Shown: piece by piece, positions 1 through 10,115 of the stretch
How the letters are laid out: every line of letters starts with the position of its first letter
Position numbering within the stretch: position 1 is the stretch's first letter
Assembly (NCBI GenBank): GCA_030490835.1
Contig: CM059972.1
Location: forward strand, 35,629,452 to 35,693,451
DNA: 64,000 nt
DNA from: Annona cherimola
Lineage: Eukaryota > Streptophyta > Magnoliopsida > Magnoliales > Annonaceae
Direction of reading: 5' to 3'
Translations under genes and position numbers: made by a program
Notes under the pieces: model-generated
The model's database searches: none
Seen by the model: the letters and a program-made list of their open reading frames with translations, nothing else
Told to the model about the DNA's origin: nothing

Positions 1-3000
1 GAAATGTTTGAGAAATAACACACTTTAAAACCCTTTTAATAGAAGAATTTCAAAATTTTTAGATTTTCAAGAATAAATCAAATATTTTTTCCTAGCTTTT
101 CTTGGTTTCCATTTCGGGGCCTTTTGCTCACAAAAGTTATACAATTGTGCTAACCCCTTCTCAACCACCTTAAAATCAATTTCTTGTCCACATATTAATT
201 TTGTCATTTTTATATATAAAGGAGCCTCGCATCGTCTTTTGTATGCTACTTTAGCAACTCGAAACCAAACCATTTTAAGAAAATCAATATAGGAGGTTGG
301 TCATCCTTAAATCCTCTTCAACACATCCGTATAAACATTTTTCAAGATATTTTCAGCATAGATTTCCTTATCTAAAGGAAATCAAAACTTTTCGAATATC
401 ATTTCAAAACATGTGAACTATGTCCAAATCATCATTTATTATTTAATTATCATGACCTAGCAAAATAAATCTTTTTCATGAATCAAATCCCTCTTTTTTT
501 TATAACATGATTATTTATCATTAAACATCATAAGAGAAATTCAAAACTAATTTACATTTATTGCTTTGTGAAAAAGGAAAAAATTTCCTTTTTCTTATAA
601 AATACTTTTAAAACAACATCATAAAGAACTTGATTGCTTAAAGGCAAATTCTCGTGGATAACTTGCTTACTCATAAGCAAAATTCTCGAATTCTATCAAC
701 ATAAAGCATTGTCAATCCAAGGCAACCCTTGTGATAAAATCCTTATCTTAAAAACGTTGCTTGCTTCCCATGAAGCAAACCTTGAGACTTTTCCTAAAAG
801 TCATTCTTTTCCAAAACTTACAACTTTTCATTAAAGCCGTCATTTTTCAAAACTTGTGGCTTTTCATTAAAGCCATCATTTTCAAAACTTGTGCACATTT
901 CAATCATATCAATCACATAGAAAGAAAATAGCATTTTAGAAAGTTTGCTTGCTTACCTGAGATCGACATAACCCCTTTCCTTCAATTCTTTTCCTTGCCT
1001 TTGCCTAAATAAATGTAAATAACATTTCATTTGTTTACATCGTCTTCAAATACTTATATTTCTTAGGTTTTTGAACCTACATAAGTTCATCTAATTTAAC
1101 CCACTTGTCCTTCAAGTCGGGTGTTCATACTTATCTCTTCACATACGTCCATTTTTCAACACATACTTATGTGTTTCTTAAACTTTTTCAAAACAGCAAC
1201 TTGTCTCTAATTCTAGCATGATTAAATCCCTTAATTACCACCATACTTAGGGTATTTTTACAGAATTTAAATCCACTAATCATAGGTTTCCAAAATAGCA
1301 ACTTTGGAACCCATTTTTCACCCGTTTAACGTGTCTTTTGACACATAACCCTAAGCAGATTTATAAATCCGAATTTTCAGAAACTAATTCCAATTTTCTT
1401 AATAAAAATTTAGGTTATAAACATATTTATCAATTTGGATCAGTTATACATAGGTTTTATATTTCTTTTTGATTTTTTTCTCCAACTATCCACATATGCT
1501 GAAATCAGGTGTACTGAATTCTCAAAAACTTGAATTAATATCAAATCAAGTAGTTTTGATCTGAAATTTCTACCATACCTTAATAGATACATGAATTAAC
1601 CAAAATAAATATTTTCAGTAGGAAATATTTAGTATTTCTATTTACGTTTATATTTTTACTCTACTGGACAGCAGCACTCCTTTTCAGACAGCCTTAATCA
1701 CGTTAATTATGGAGTATATTTATACCCATCAAAACCTAATTTTTATTTTATTATTGTGATCCTCAATATGTATTATATATCCTAAAAAATATTTAGCCCT
1801 AAATTCCTTGTATAAAAATTATTAAAAATCATTTGGTGCAGTTGATCCTGCCACTCGTTTAATCCTGTCCAGGTTGATTTTCTCAGATTTTTAATTTCAA
1901 ATGGCTTATCCTTTTAATCTGAAAATTGATTCGTTCCTTATCACCCCATCCTGATTCCTTTCAAAAATTTTCATGCTAAAATTCATCCATTTACTGTTCC
2001 GTTCATATTTTAGTTTACAATATCATATAACTCCCAAATTTGAGGCATAAAATCAAGATTAACATATACTTACTTGATTAATTAATAATCCCTCCACTAA
2101 GCACTTGAAATTCCCTTCTTTTTTTCTCCACCTTGCTGAGTTTGACGTGCCCTAGCTACTGCCCTTGGAGAAAATTTTCATTTTTCTCTTATTTTCCTCT
2201 CTCTCTCTCTCCCTCTCTCTTCTTCTCTCTCTTTCTCTCTCCTTCTCTCTCTCTCCTGCTCTCTCTCCTTCTCCCTTGCTAGAAACGGCAGCCATGCTCC
2301 CCAATTTGCTCCTTTTATTTTCTACATTTCTTGGTGCCCAAGTAACCCCATAGGCATTTTAGTAAATTCTATTTTCACTTTCCACAATTGCCCTTCTTTA
2401 CTTAGCTCTTAAGCAACTTGTTACTTGCTCTCCAAGAAACCAACTTCCCATGATAATTAGCTTAATTCATTCCATTCATTTCATAGATTTCATAATTTTA
2501 TTCCATCATTTCAAGTTTCATCTCAATCCAACGTTTCTACGTCAAATTATGACCACTTGAATTTATCTTTTGGATTTGGGATAAAAATAATTAATTATCA
2601 CCCTAATTCCATCATGATTCCCTTAATCCAATCCATCTATAAGATCCGGCCTACCTTCGTGATCTTACCTTTCAAATTTCATCGAAATCCGCCTTGTAGG
2701 CGTCAAGTTATGAATTCTCTATCATTTTTCACCTTAATTTCATAATTACACTTTAATCTCTATAAATTAAATCAAGGCAATTAACATGATTATTCATAAC
2801 ACATTTTCACCTTTAAATTCTCATTAAGCCCCACGGGTCATACCGACTCACTTTGGGCTCCGGCGATTAAATTTTTAATCACCATTCCTAATTAAACCCT
2901 AATTGCAAAATATCATCAAATCATAAAATCATCCATAAATTATTAAAAATTCATTTAAATCACATATAAATCATGTATATATGTTCCATGAATCCCATTG

Positions 3001-3026
3001 AGTCCTACGTAGGTTTGGGTTTCACA
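1..3026 (-). mobile_element. Gypsy LTR family B, partial (enters from outside window)
   Basis: Reverse-strand LTR sequence, collinear with 49697-53236. Shared landmarks include a run beginning GAAATGTTTGAGAAA at the left and the terminus GGGTTTCACA at 3017-3026, which is the reverse complement of the family's TGTGAAACCC start. Only the 5' half of the LTR is in the window. It contains hairpin units (761-778, 786-802, 858-874) and a CT-rich run. The many short ORFs are not conserved between copies, so I call none of them a gene. AGTGA at 3027-3031 is a candidate target-site duplication with its partner off-window. Confidence 0.85.
2193..2275. repeat. CT-rich microsatellite-like tract in LTR B
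   Basis: An almost pure C/T run of CTCTCT with interruptions. The homologous place in the other B LTR (52241-52260) is a shorter pure CT run, so the tract varies in length between copies. In the LTR sense strand it is a GA-rich leader. Confidence 0.85.
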
Positions 3027-3198
3027 AGTGACCTCCTTTCCGGCTCTGCCTCGACGCATGCAAAATGAGATTAACCTGCAAAAACCACTTCAATTGAAAT
3101 TAGCGGAAAAATTATAAACTAAAAGAAATTATGAAAATGAACTATTCTACAAAATTATACAAGAAAGCAATAAAACTAACAATAATTAGTTAAACTAA

Positions 3199-3217
3199 TT
3201 CCCCGGAAATGGCGCCA
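3199..3217 (-). other. Primer-binding site of a Tat/Athila-like Gypsy element
   Basis: On the reverse strand this reads TGGCGCCATTTCCGGGGAA, close to the TGGCGCC(G)TTGCCGGGGA site next to the 5' LTR of many plant Tat/Athila-type Gypsy elements, where a tRNA other than initiator Met primes reverse transcription. It puts the element's 5' LTR at higher coordinates and its internal region at 3032-3198, which is non-coding and cut by the B LTR at 3026. Confidence 0.65.
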
Positions 3218-4504
3218 AAAAACTTGCTGAGTTGCATATATGTCTATAAAAATGCTCGCTTTTTACGCAAGTATACGTGCCGAATCAAGTAATAAATAGT
3301 GAGTAGAGTATCGTTCCCACGAGGAATTGTCTAACTGGAATTATTAATTAGTTTAACTACTTTCGGTGGGTGGAAAATTTTGAGTTTTCGAATTTATAAC
3401 TAAAGCTAACAAACGCTATAAGAAATCAAAATAGAGTCCACGGAATCGCTGGAATACTAGAAACAGGTTTAATAATCAGGGATGGCAGATGGATAGCTTG
3501 AAATCCTTGAATCTAAATTATGCTGCATTGGTTCTTTTTCACCGGATTGTGCATGGATTTACTGGTCCAAGTTCAATACTCTTTATATAAGTCTTCCAAC
3601 ATATATAAAGCTAATTACACCTTATTCAATTGCTATGTTTCCATGCTATTAAATAAAGTGAAATTGATAAGTTCGTAACATGTTTATTGACTACACAGGG
3701 TTTAACGGTATATTCCTATCCATTAAACAACTCCCCTTACCAAATAGGAAACTTATCCCCTACACACGAATCTAGCAGAGATTTTCCTTTTCCAAGGATT
3801 AATCAAACAATTAAATCATCTTACGAGGTAGCTAATTTTGCAAAAACTATTAAACCACATGTGCAAGGGTAAATCACACACAATCATATAGAAATATCAA
3901 ATATTCATTCCTGAATCTCAAAGAACCAACACAATATAATTAGATGTCAATTCATCCTAACTATCCATCTAAAGGAAGTTTAGTTCAAAGACATGATCAT
4001 AAAATCCTTTACATCCATTATTGTAAGTATCCAGAAAAGCAGAGAAAGAAAAATAGAAAGATAAAGAGAAAATTGGTTTTCCGAGGGTTTCAACCAACGG
4101 AGTTGAATCTTCTCTTCAATTTTTGTTTCAATCAAGTTATCTTCCTTCTCTGGATTTTATTTCTTCCATGGGCTTCCTCTTGTCGCATGCGAACCCTAGG
4201 TTTCTATTTATAAAGTCGATTTGCGCAGCACATGTATAGAAATTCGTGTGTACGGATGCGTAATGGTGCCTAGGCGCCAACTTTCTGTGTGTCGAGTAAC
4301 TTAGAAACCTGTCTGCATGCCCTAGGAATTCATGCCTAGGCGCCAACTGCCTAGATGCTTCATGACTTGGGAAATCTCCTAGAACACCTGTGATCATGTA
4401 CTGGCGCCTAGGCGCCAACTCCCTAGAAGCTATCATGACTTGTGACCTAAAAACCATTTTGGCCTTATTTGCATGTTGGTGAAGTGGTGCCTAGGTGTCA
4501 ACTC
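3218..4504 (-). mobile_element. 5' LTR of a Tat/Athila-like Gypsy element (possibly truncated)
   Basis: It lies immediately upstream of the PBS in the element's sense. On the reverse strand it has a TATA-like CTTTATAAATAGAA near 4202-4215, with a repeat-rich stretch above it that would be U3. The block around 3232-3370 resembles sequence common beside the PBS in plant Gypsy elements. The outer end is set by the Copia LTR starting at 4505, so the true LTR terminus is uncertain. No coding region was found. Confidence 0.55.
4265..4499. repeat. Four copies of a GGCGCCTAGGCGCC-type palindrome
   Basis: Copies are at 4265-4278, 4334-4344, 4403-4416 (a perfect 14-bp palindrome) and 4486-4499 (diverged). 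Each is followed by AACT except the last, which has a nearby AACTC. They lie upstream of the TATA-like site, in the position of LTR U3 enhancers. Confidence 0.8.
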
Positions 4505-5734
4505 TGTTGGTCTCGAGTTTATAGCAAAACCCAAGAGGGGAGGGGTGAATTGGGTTCTTGAAAAATTCTTTGGTAAATTAAAACTTAACCCCTTATAATT
4601 TCAATCCCCTTGATGAAACGTGATATGAGATAGAATAAGAGGGTGCAAATAGAATATAAAAATGTAAACAATCAATCCACACAAGACACAATAATATATA
4701 GTGGTTCGGGCAACCTTCCCTACTCCACTCTTCCAAGCACACACCCGTTGTGTCTTGGGTTCCACTATTGTATATTCAATACAATCTAGAGCACCCGCTC
4801 TCTTCTAGATTCTAGCTCTAGAGGGCATATACAATAATCACTTGTTGGTGAGACCAACTCCAACCAACCAAGTCCAATCTATTGGTGAGACAAACTCAAA
4901 CCAATCAAGCAAAACCCGTTAGTGAGACAAACTCAAACCAACCCCCTGTTTTGCTTCTTCTTGAATTCGGTCTCCAACACCGATCCAAGGAAACAACACA
5001 AAACAAAATAGACAAAAGAGAAATTACACTTTACAACGTGTATTCGATAAGCTCCGGAAGCTCCTTGTCATGTGAAGATGATAATCTTGGAAGCACACTT
5101 GGAAGTTGTAGCACTTGAAGCTTCAATAGTTGTTCAAATAACTACAACACACTTGAATATTAGAAGATGAAAGCCCAACTTGTGTTTTCCTCTTTCTTTC
5201 CTCATTCTCACTTACTTCACGTTCATACATCAATGGTATATATAGAGGAAAAAAGGTTTTAGCCATTGGAGTGGAGGTTCACGTGCATCTAGAGCTTCAA
5301 CGTTCGAATTTTTGACCGTTACGAGTTAAAGTCGCAAGTGGAGTTGACTTCGGATGGGTGAAGTCGACTTGGGATGCGACTTTGTCTTGTTAAAACTTGT
5401 TGTCCAGAATTTTGCCTTCGAAGTTGCAGGTGAAGTCCACTTGGGTCTGGGACTTCACCCAAGTCGCAACCGAAGTCGACTTGGGTCTGGGACTTCACCC
5501 AAGTTGCAAGTGAAGTCGACTTGGGCTGAGACTTCACTTTGCTGAACTTGCAATTCATGAACTTAAACTCTTGAAACTTAAATTATTTCATATTTTCATT
5601 TCATACACATAATTAGAGACAAAATATCTGAGAACACTTAGACAAATTTATTAGATCCTTTTTAATGATATTTCAATTATTTTTTAATCATCAAAATCAA
5701 ATTAATCATTCTTAAAGCAAGCATATGATCAACA
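4505..5734 (-). mobile_element. 3' LTR of reverse-strand Sirevirus (Copia) relic
   Basis: Bounded by TGTTGG at 4505 and CAACA at 5734. The outer 60 bp are the reverse complement of the terminus of the Sirevirus LTR at 6601-8264. It contains GTCGAC-rich sequence (about 5330-5530) and a TATATATA at 5236-5243 that would be the promoter TATA on the reverse strand. The polypurine tract abuts at 5735. No second LTR for this element is visible. Confidence 0.85.
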
Positions 5735-6353
5735 ATCTCTCCCTTTTTGATGATTGATAAAACTTAATTGAAATATCTTCCCTTCTCAAATGAATCACAG
5801 ATATGTCTACAAGAAGATCATGATATTCATCAATAAACGCAAAAATAATATATATTCTTTTCATATAGATGAAAATATTTCTCCCCCTAAGTTATATGCA
5901 ATATTATTCTCTTTTCTTAAGATATTTTCATACTACACTCTCTCCCCCTTTTTGTCAATCAACAAAAAAGATAGCACAAATGGGACATATAAAATAGGTA
6001 GCACAAATAAAATAGGTTCATACTACACTTACTCCCCTTTTTTTCATACAAATAATTCATTTTGAGTCAAGCATATGATCTATAATATGACTATGGCACC
6101 ACTTGTTTATTAATTTCTTTAGGAGAGCAACATACCTTTACTTACCTTTGTTGAAAGTTATCATTACTATTTTGCTCAACTCGCCCTTTCTTTTGCTATT
6201 CATGCTCCTTCATTCTCTAGATGACTTTGTACTTATTTGAAATAAAAACCTGCATCACAAATATGATATCTTCTTTCCTTTTGGTACCTGTGTTATGGGT
6301 CCATGAATGTTAGTACCATAATGCATTGGAACTCAAGAAGACTTGGTTCTACC
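5735..6353 (-). other. Sirevirus 3' non-coding region with several polypurine tracts
   Basis: On the reverse strand there are four purine runs: next to the LTR (5735-5749), around 5880-5889, 5939-5953 and 6029-6045, each of the AAAAAGGGGGAG kind. Repeated polypurine tracts upstream of the 3' LTR are a known Sirevirus hallmark. The region is otherwise AT-rich. The pol gene that should lie upstream is missing, so gag remnants almost abut this region. Confidence 0.7.
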
Positions 6354-6600
6354 TTAGATGTGTCTCTTTGGCATCCAAACCAATTTAACTCCATTATAAA
6401 CCATTTTTCTTGCCTTGCATTGATATATTTTGTGTCCAAACTTATTACAATAATGACACTTGATTCTAGCATAGGTTGAAGTACCATGATAGCTATTTGG
6501 TTGCCAAGTAGGTATATTTGTCCATGATTTATCAACAAGCTTCTTAAAATGTCCCCTCACATTTGATGTACTAGAAGCCTTAATCCAAATAGGAGCATTT
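6354..6600 (-). pseudogene. gag: Sirevirus gag C-terminal fragment (second zinc knuckle)
   Basis: The reverse-strand translation contains a CHYCNKFGHKIYQC zinc knuckle (CX2CX4HX4C) followed by KLVWMPK. This matches the second knuckle and VWVPR segment near residues 540-570 of the gag at 8313-10115. Gag coats genomic RNA in the virus-like particle and the knuckle binds nucleic acid. The fragment is the downstream part of the gag at 16884-18050; the 10.2-kb forward Sirevirus separates them. The apparent upstream extension of the frame past 6600 is LTR sequence of the inserted element and not gag. Below 6354 the frame is lost. Confidence 0.85.
6596..6600. other. Target-site duplication CATTT (left)
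   Basis: CATTT at 6596-6600 directly precedes the LTR and is repeated at 16799-16803 directly after the other LTR. This proves the insertion boundaries of the forward Sirevirus. Confidence 0.95.
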
Positions 6601-6733
6601 TGTTGGAAACAATGCTTCAAAATAAAATAAAATTGACCAAAGATTGAGTTTTGATGATTAACAACAACTAACTTGAGTATATTTAAAGGACTAATGAGTT
6701 TGCCATTTGTTTTAAGGAACTTAAGTAGCCAAG

Positions 6734-7523
6734 TCGACTTCGACTTCGACTTAGGGTGAAGTCGATCCCAAAGTCGACTCAACTATCGACTTGAGAAAGA
6801 ACCTCAAAGGCAAAATCAACTTGCAGGTCAAGTCGCATCCCAAGTCGACTTCACATGCGACTTGGGAAGCCAAGTCGCAAACGAAGTCGACCTCGCTATC
6901 GACTTCAATCGTGAAAAACTGTCCAAAGCTAAATTTTGGGGCACGAAGCTGCCCAAGTCGCAGGCCAAGTCGACTCCAGGTGCGACTTGGGTGAAGTCGC
7001 AGACAAAGTCGACGTCATCCGTGACTTGAGAAGTTCAGACTTCAAAGACAGTTTCAAAGCCTATTCAAAGAATCTCTCACTCAAGATGAAAGCAAAGATT
7101 CAAGATGGAGATCAAATCAAGTCTATCAAGTCTTAAAGACCAACTGAGTCAAATGCAAAGCAAGGCGCATGATTCAACCAAGCAGGACTCAAGCTCTCCT
7201 AAGAATCATCAAGGAAACAAGCCAAGCAAGATAGAGGAAGATCAAATGAAGAACAAAGCATACTTTGCAAAGACCAAGTCAAGTCGCAACCCAAGTCGAC
7301 TCCATGATCGACTTAAGTTGAAGTCGGAAGCCAAAGTCGACTCAAGACTCAGACTTGGAAACTGACAAGGTGAAGTCGCATCCGAAGTCGACTTCACCTG
7401 CGACTTGGGACAAGTCGATGCCCAAGTCGACCCTGACTGGAACTTGAAGTTGCGACGGAGAAGCGAAGTCGCACCCGAAGTCGACTCCATCTGCGACTTG
7501 GGCGAAGTCGCATCCGAAGTCGA
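6734..7523. repeat. GTCGAC palindrome array in LTR U3
   Basis: About a dozen GTCGAC hexamers, usually as AAGTCGACT(T/C), alternate with AAGTCGCA and TGCGACTTGG. Some units form a larger hairpin: CAAGTCGCA (6829-6837) pairs with TGCGACTTG (6856-6864) around a central GTCGAC (6844-6849). The array sits just upstream of the TATA-like site, where enhancer repeats would be. Related arrays are at 5330-5530, 13240-13390, 15690-16075 and 58960-59100. Confidence 0.85.
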
Positions 7524-7621
7524 CTCCACATGCGACTTGGGTCGCAACGGTCAGAATTTATTCGAACGTTGGCGTATTAAATGCGCGCCACCTACCCTCT
7601 AACGTTCGGATTCCCTTCAAA

Positions 7622-7634
7622 ATTATAAAAGGCA
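7622..7634 (+). promoter_or_regulatory. LTR TATA box (5' LTR)
   Basis: ATTATAAAAGGCA is conserved in the 3' LTR (about 16157-16169) and lies between the GTCGAC array and the conserved distal LTR part, the expected place for the U3 promoter. Inferred from motif and position only. Confidence 0.6.
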
Positions 7635-8266
7635 TTCATGGTAGACGAGGGAAGTAGCTGAGAATCATTAAGTGTGCATAACTACTATCTACAAGAGCTT
7701 TAAAGAGATCAAGCTTATCAAAGAGGAAGAACTTTTCTTCAAACTGCAAGAGCTCAACTACTGTTCATTCAAAGCCAATTCAACAAGTTCTTCTCTGCGC
7801 CAAACTGCTTCTACACAACTGTAAAGTGTAGTTTTCTTATTATTTCTTTTGTATGTGTTGAACTTGATTTAGTTTGAGGAACTAAGATCAAGTGTAAGCA
7901 AAGTAGTGTATGATTGGAGTGTGACTCATCACCTACTTGTGCTGTGTTTTGTTTGATGCCCCCTAGAGCTGGAATCTAGAAGAGAGCAGTGGCTCTAATT
8001 GTATTGAGAGAATACAATAGTGGAACCCAAGTCACAAGGAGTGTGAGCTTGGAAGAGTGGAGTAGGGAGGTTGCCCGAACCACTATAAAAATCCTGTGTG
8101 CTTGATTTATACTTCTGCCATTTACATTACATTGCTTTCCATTTTGTTTCTTCATTAAGGGGACTGGATTAATCCGGGGTTAAGTTTCTGTTTAAGATAT
8201 AAATTTTTTAAATACCCAATTCACCCCTCCCCTCTTGGGTTTTGCCATCAACTCGGGACCAATAAG

Positions 8267-8280
8267 TGGTATCAGAGCAG
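8267..8280 (+). other. Primer-binding site (initiator Met tRNA)
   Basis: TGGTATCAGAGCAG begins two bases after the 5' LTR. TGGTATCAGAGC is the usual plant site complementary to the 3' end of initiator methionine tRNA. It primes minus-strand DNA synthesis and confirms the element's orientation. Confidence 0.95.
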
Positions 8281-8312
8281 GTCTTTGAGTTTACCAAAGA
8301 GATCTTATTAAT

Positions 8313-10115
8313 ATGGCATCCCAATCTACTTCCGTTCCCGCATTTGCTGAAGGTCAATCCTTTACAAGGCCACCGTTGTTTGATGGGAACAATTTTGGAT
8401 ATTGGAAGCTTCGTATGAAGCAACTCATCATGGCTACCGACATGGATTCTTGGATTGCTATCCAAGATGGAGTAATCTTGCCTACCGATGAAAGAGCTTC
8501 CAAATGGACCGATGAGGAAGTAAGAATTTTTAAGAGTAGCGCCAAAGCTATGAACTCTTTATTTTGTGCTCTTACTGCTTCTGAATATGATAGAGTATCA
8601 TCTTGCTTAACCGCCAAAGAGATATGGGATACGCTAACCTCTATCTATGAAGGAACTTCTCAAGTCCAAGGGACGAGAAGAAATATTTTGATTGGAGAAC
8701 TGGAAAACTTTAGAATGCTAGAAAGAGAAAATATTTCTGAAATGTTTGCTAGATTCTCGAAAATTACTAATGCTCTAAAAGGTCTTGGAAAGGCTATATC
8801 TGAATCTGAGCAGGTCATGAAGATTGTAAGAGCTCTACCCGAATCATGGACTCCAAAGATAACTGCAATAGAAGAAGCCAAGGACCTTAACATGCTAAAA
8901 CTTGAAAACTTAATTAGCTCACTCATGTCACATGAGCTAATTAAGAAAAGAAATGAGGATCAACACAGAGGCAAAAGAGCAATTGCTTTGAAAGCCGCAC
9001 AAGACACAGATGACTCCTCTTCTTCTCAAAACGACGACGAAATCTCCATACTCACAAAACGTTTCAGAAAATTTGTGAGGAAAGGCAAAAATTTTAGAAG
9101 CTTCAAGGAAAGAACTCCCAGAGAGAAGAAGAAAGAATCAACCAAATGCTACCGATGCGGCGGTTCAGGACATATGCAAGCTCAATGTCCAACTCCCGAA
9201 GAAAGCAAGGTAAAAGAACAAAGAAAGGATCGAGGGGACAATAAAAGATTCCAAAGATACAAAGGAAGAGGCATGTACGTGAATGACGAGGAATCTACAA
9301 CGAGTAACTCCTCAACCGACGAAATCGAAGTGGAAGAATGTGCAAGAATTTGCTGCATGGCACAAATCGAGCAAGAAGAACAAACTACCTCAACAAAATG
9401 CACAAGTAATGAAGAGGTAAGTTCCAAACTCTCCCATTCTAAATCAAGTTATTCTTCTTCTCAAGAATGCCTCAAATGTACTGAATTAGAAGAACTACAA
9501 ACTGCATATGATTCATTATATGAAGAAATGAAGAAATTAGGAAGCAAGTTTACAATTCAGAAGAAACAATGTGATGCAGTAATAATTGTAAATGGTAAAC
9601 TTGCAGAGAAATTAGACAAAATGAAAGAAGAAAATGATATGCTGAAAAAGGAGAACGAATCATTAAATGAATCATTAGCTAAGTTCTCTAATCCAGGAGA
9701 AAGTGTTAAAATGTTTCTGAATATGACCTCCCAAACACATAAAAGAGGTCTTGGATATCATGCATTTAAGCAAGGAGAAAGCAGCAAATCAAATGTGCAA
9801 ATACTTGAGAAATATCAAACTAAAACTGCATCTATATACAAGCCACAAAAGAAAAATTTTAAGTGGATTAGAAGACCAACGATTGAACCATTGCATACTT
9901 GGAGGCCTACTCCAAGATTACCTATGGCTTGTAATTTCTGCAATAAATTGGGTCATAAAACTTACAAATGTAATTTTAAGAAATTATATGACCATGGTAC
10001 AAAATTAGTTTGGGTTCCAAGGAACACAAAATTTGGGCTTTCCAAGTTAGAACAACAAAGATTGATTTATATTACTAACCCAAATGGACCCATAAAATGG
10101 GTACCAAGGAGATAA
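8313..10115 (+). CDS. gag: Sirevirus Gag (600 aa)
   Basis: Structural protein of the virus-like particle. The start is the first ATG after the PBS, about 48 bases from the LTR end. Residues about 20-230 form the helical Copia capsid-type region (begins RPPLFDGNNFGYWKLRMKQL). A first zinc knuckle CYRCGGSGHMQAQC starts near residue 279, an acidic Ser-rich stretch and a coiled-coil-like segment rich in Lys/Glu (about 385-460) follow, and a second knuckle CNFCNKLGHKTYKC starts near residue 540. A long gag with a distant second knuckle is typical of Sireviruses. The frame is intact. It overlaps the pol frame, which is offset by -1, so Pol may be made by frameshifting or reinitiation at the ATG at 10097. 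Confidence 0.93.
   Translation: MASQSTSVPAFAEGQSFTRPPLFDGNNFGYWKLRMKQLIMATDMDSWIAIQDGVILPTDERASKWTDEEVRIFKSSAKAMNSLFCALTASEYDRVSSCLTAKEIWDTLTSIYEGTSQVQGTRRNILIGELENFRMLERENISEMFARFSKITNALKGLGKAISESEQVMKIVRALPESWTPKITAIEEAKDLNMLKLENLISSLMSHELIKKRNEDQHRGKRAIALKAAQDTDDSSSSQNDDEISILTKRFRKFVRKGKNFRSFKERTPREKKKESTKCYRCGGSGHMQAQCPTPEESKVKEQRKDRGDNKRFQRYKGRGMYVNDEESTTSNSSTDEIEVEECARICCMAQIEQEEQTTSTKCTSNEEVSSKLSHSKSSYSSSQECLKCTELEELQTAYDSLYEEMKKLGSKFTIQKKQCDAVIIVNGKLAEKLDKMKEENDMLKKENESLNESLAKFSNPGESVKMFLNMTSQTHKRGLGYHAFKQGESSKSNVQILEKYQTKTASIYKPQKKNFKWIRRPTIEPLHTWRPTPRLPMACNFCNKLGHKTYKCNFKKLYDHGTKLVWVPRNTKFGLSKLEQQRLIYITNPNGPIKWVPRR

Larger units (their letters stand above)
6601..8264 (+). mobile_element. 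5' LTR of the forward Sirevirus
   Basis: Runs from TGTTGG to CCAATA (the 3' LTR ends CCAACA, so the terminal CA here has become TA). It is longer than the 3' LTR because the latter lacks sequence equivalent to 6762-7209. It holds a dense GTCGAC repeat array (6734-7523), a TATA-like ATTATAAAAGGCA at about 7622-7634, and a conserved distal part. Confidence 0.95.

Noticed and set aside
7242..7547. Reverse-strand ORF repeated at 15776-16081 and rich in KSQ/ESTS
   Set aside because: A translation of the GTCGAC LTR repeat array; identical only because the two LTRs are identical.
8208..8465. Reverse-strand ORFs across the Sirevirus PBS and gag start
   Set aside because: Antisense shadows of gag without motifs.
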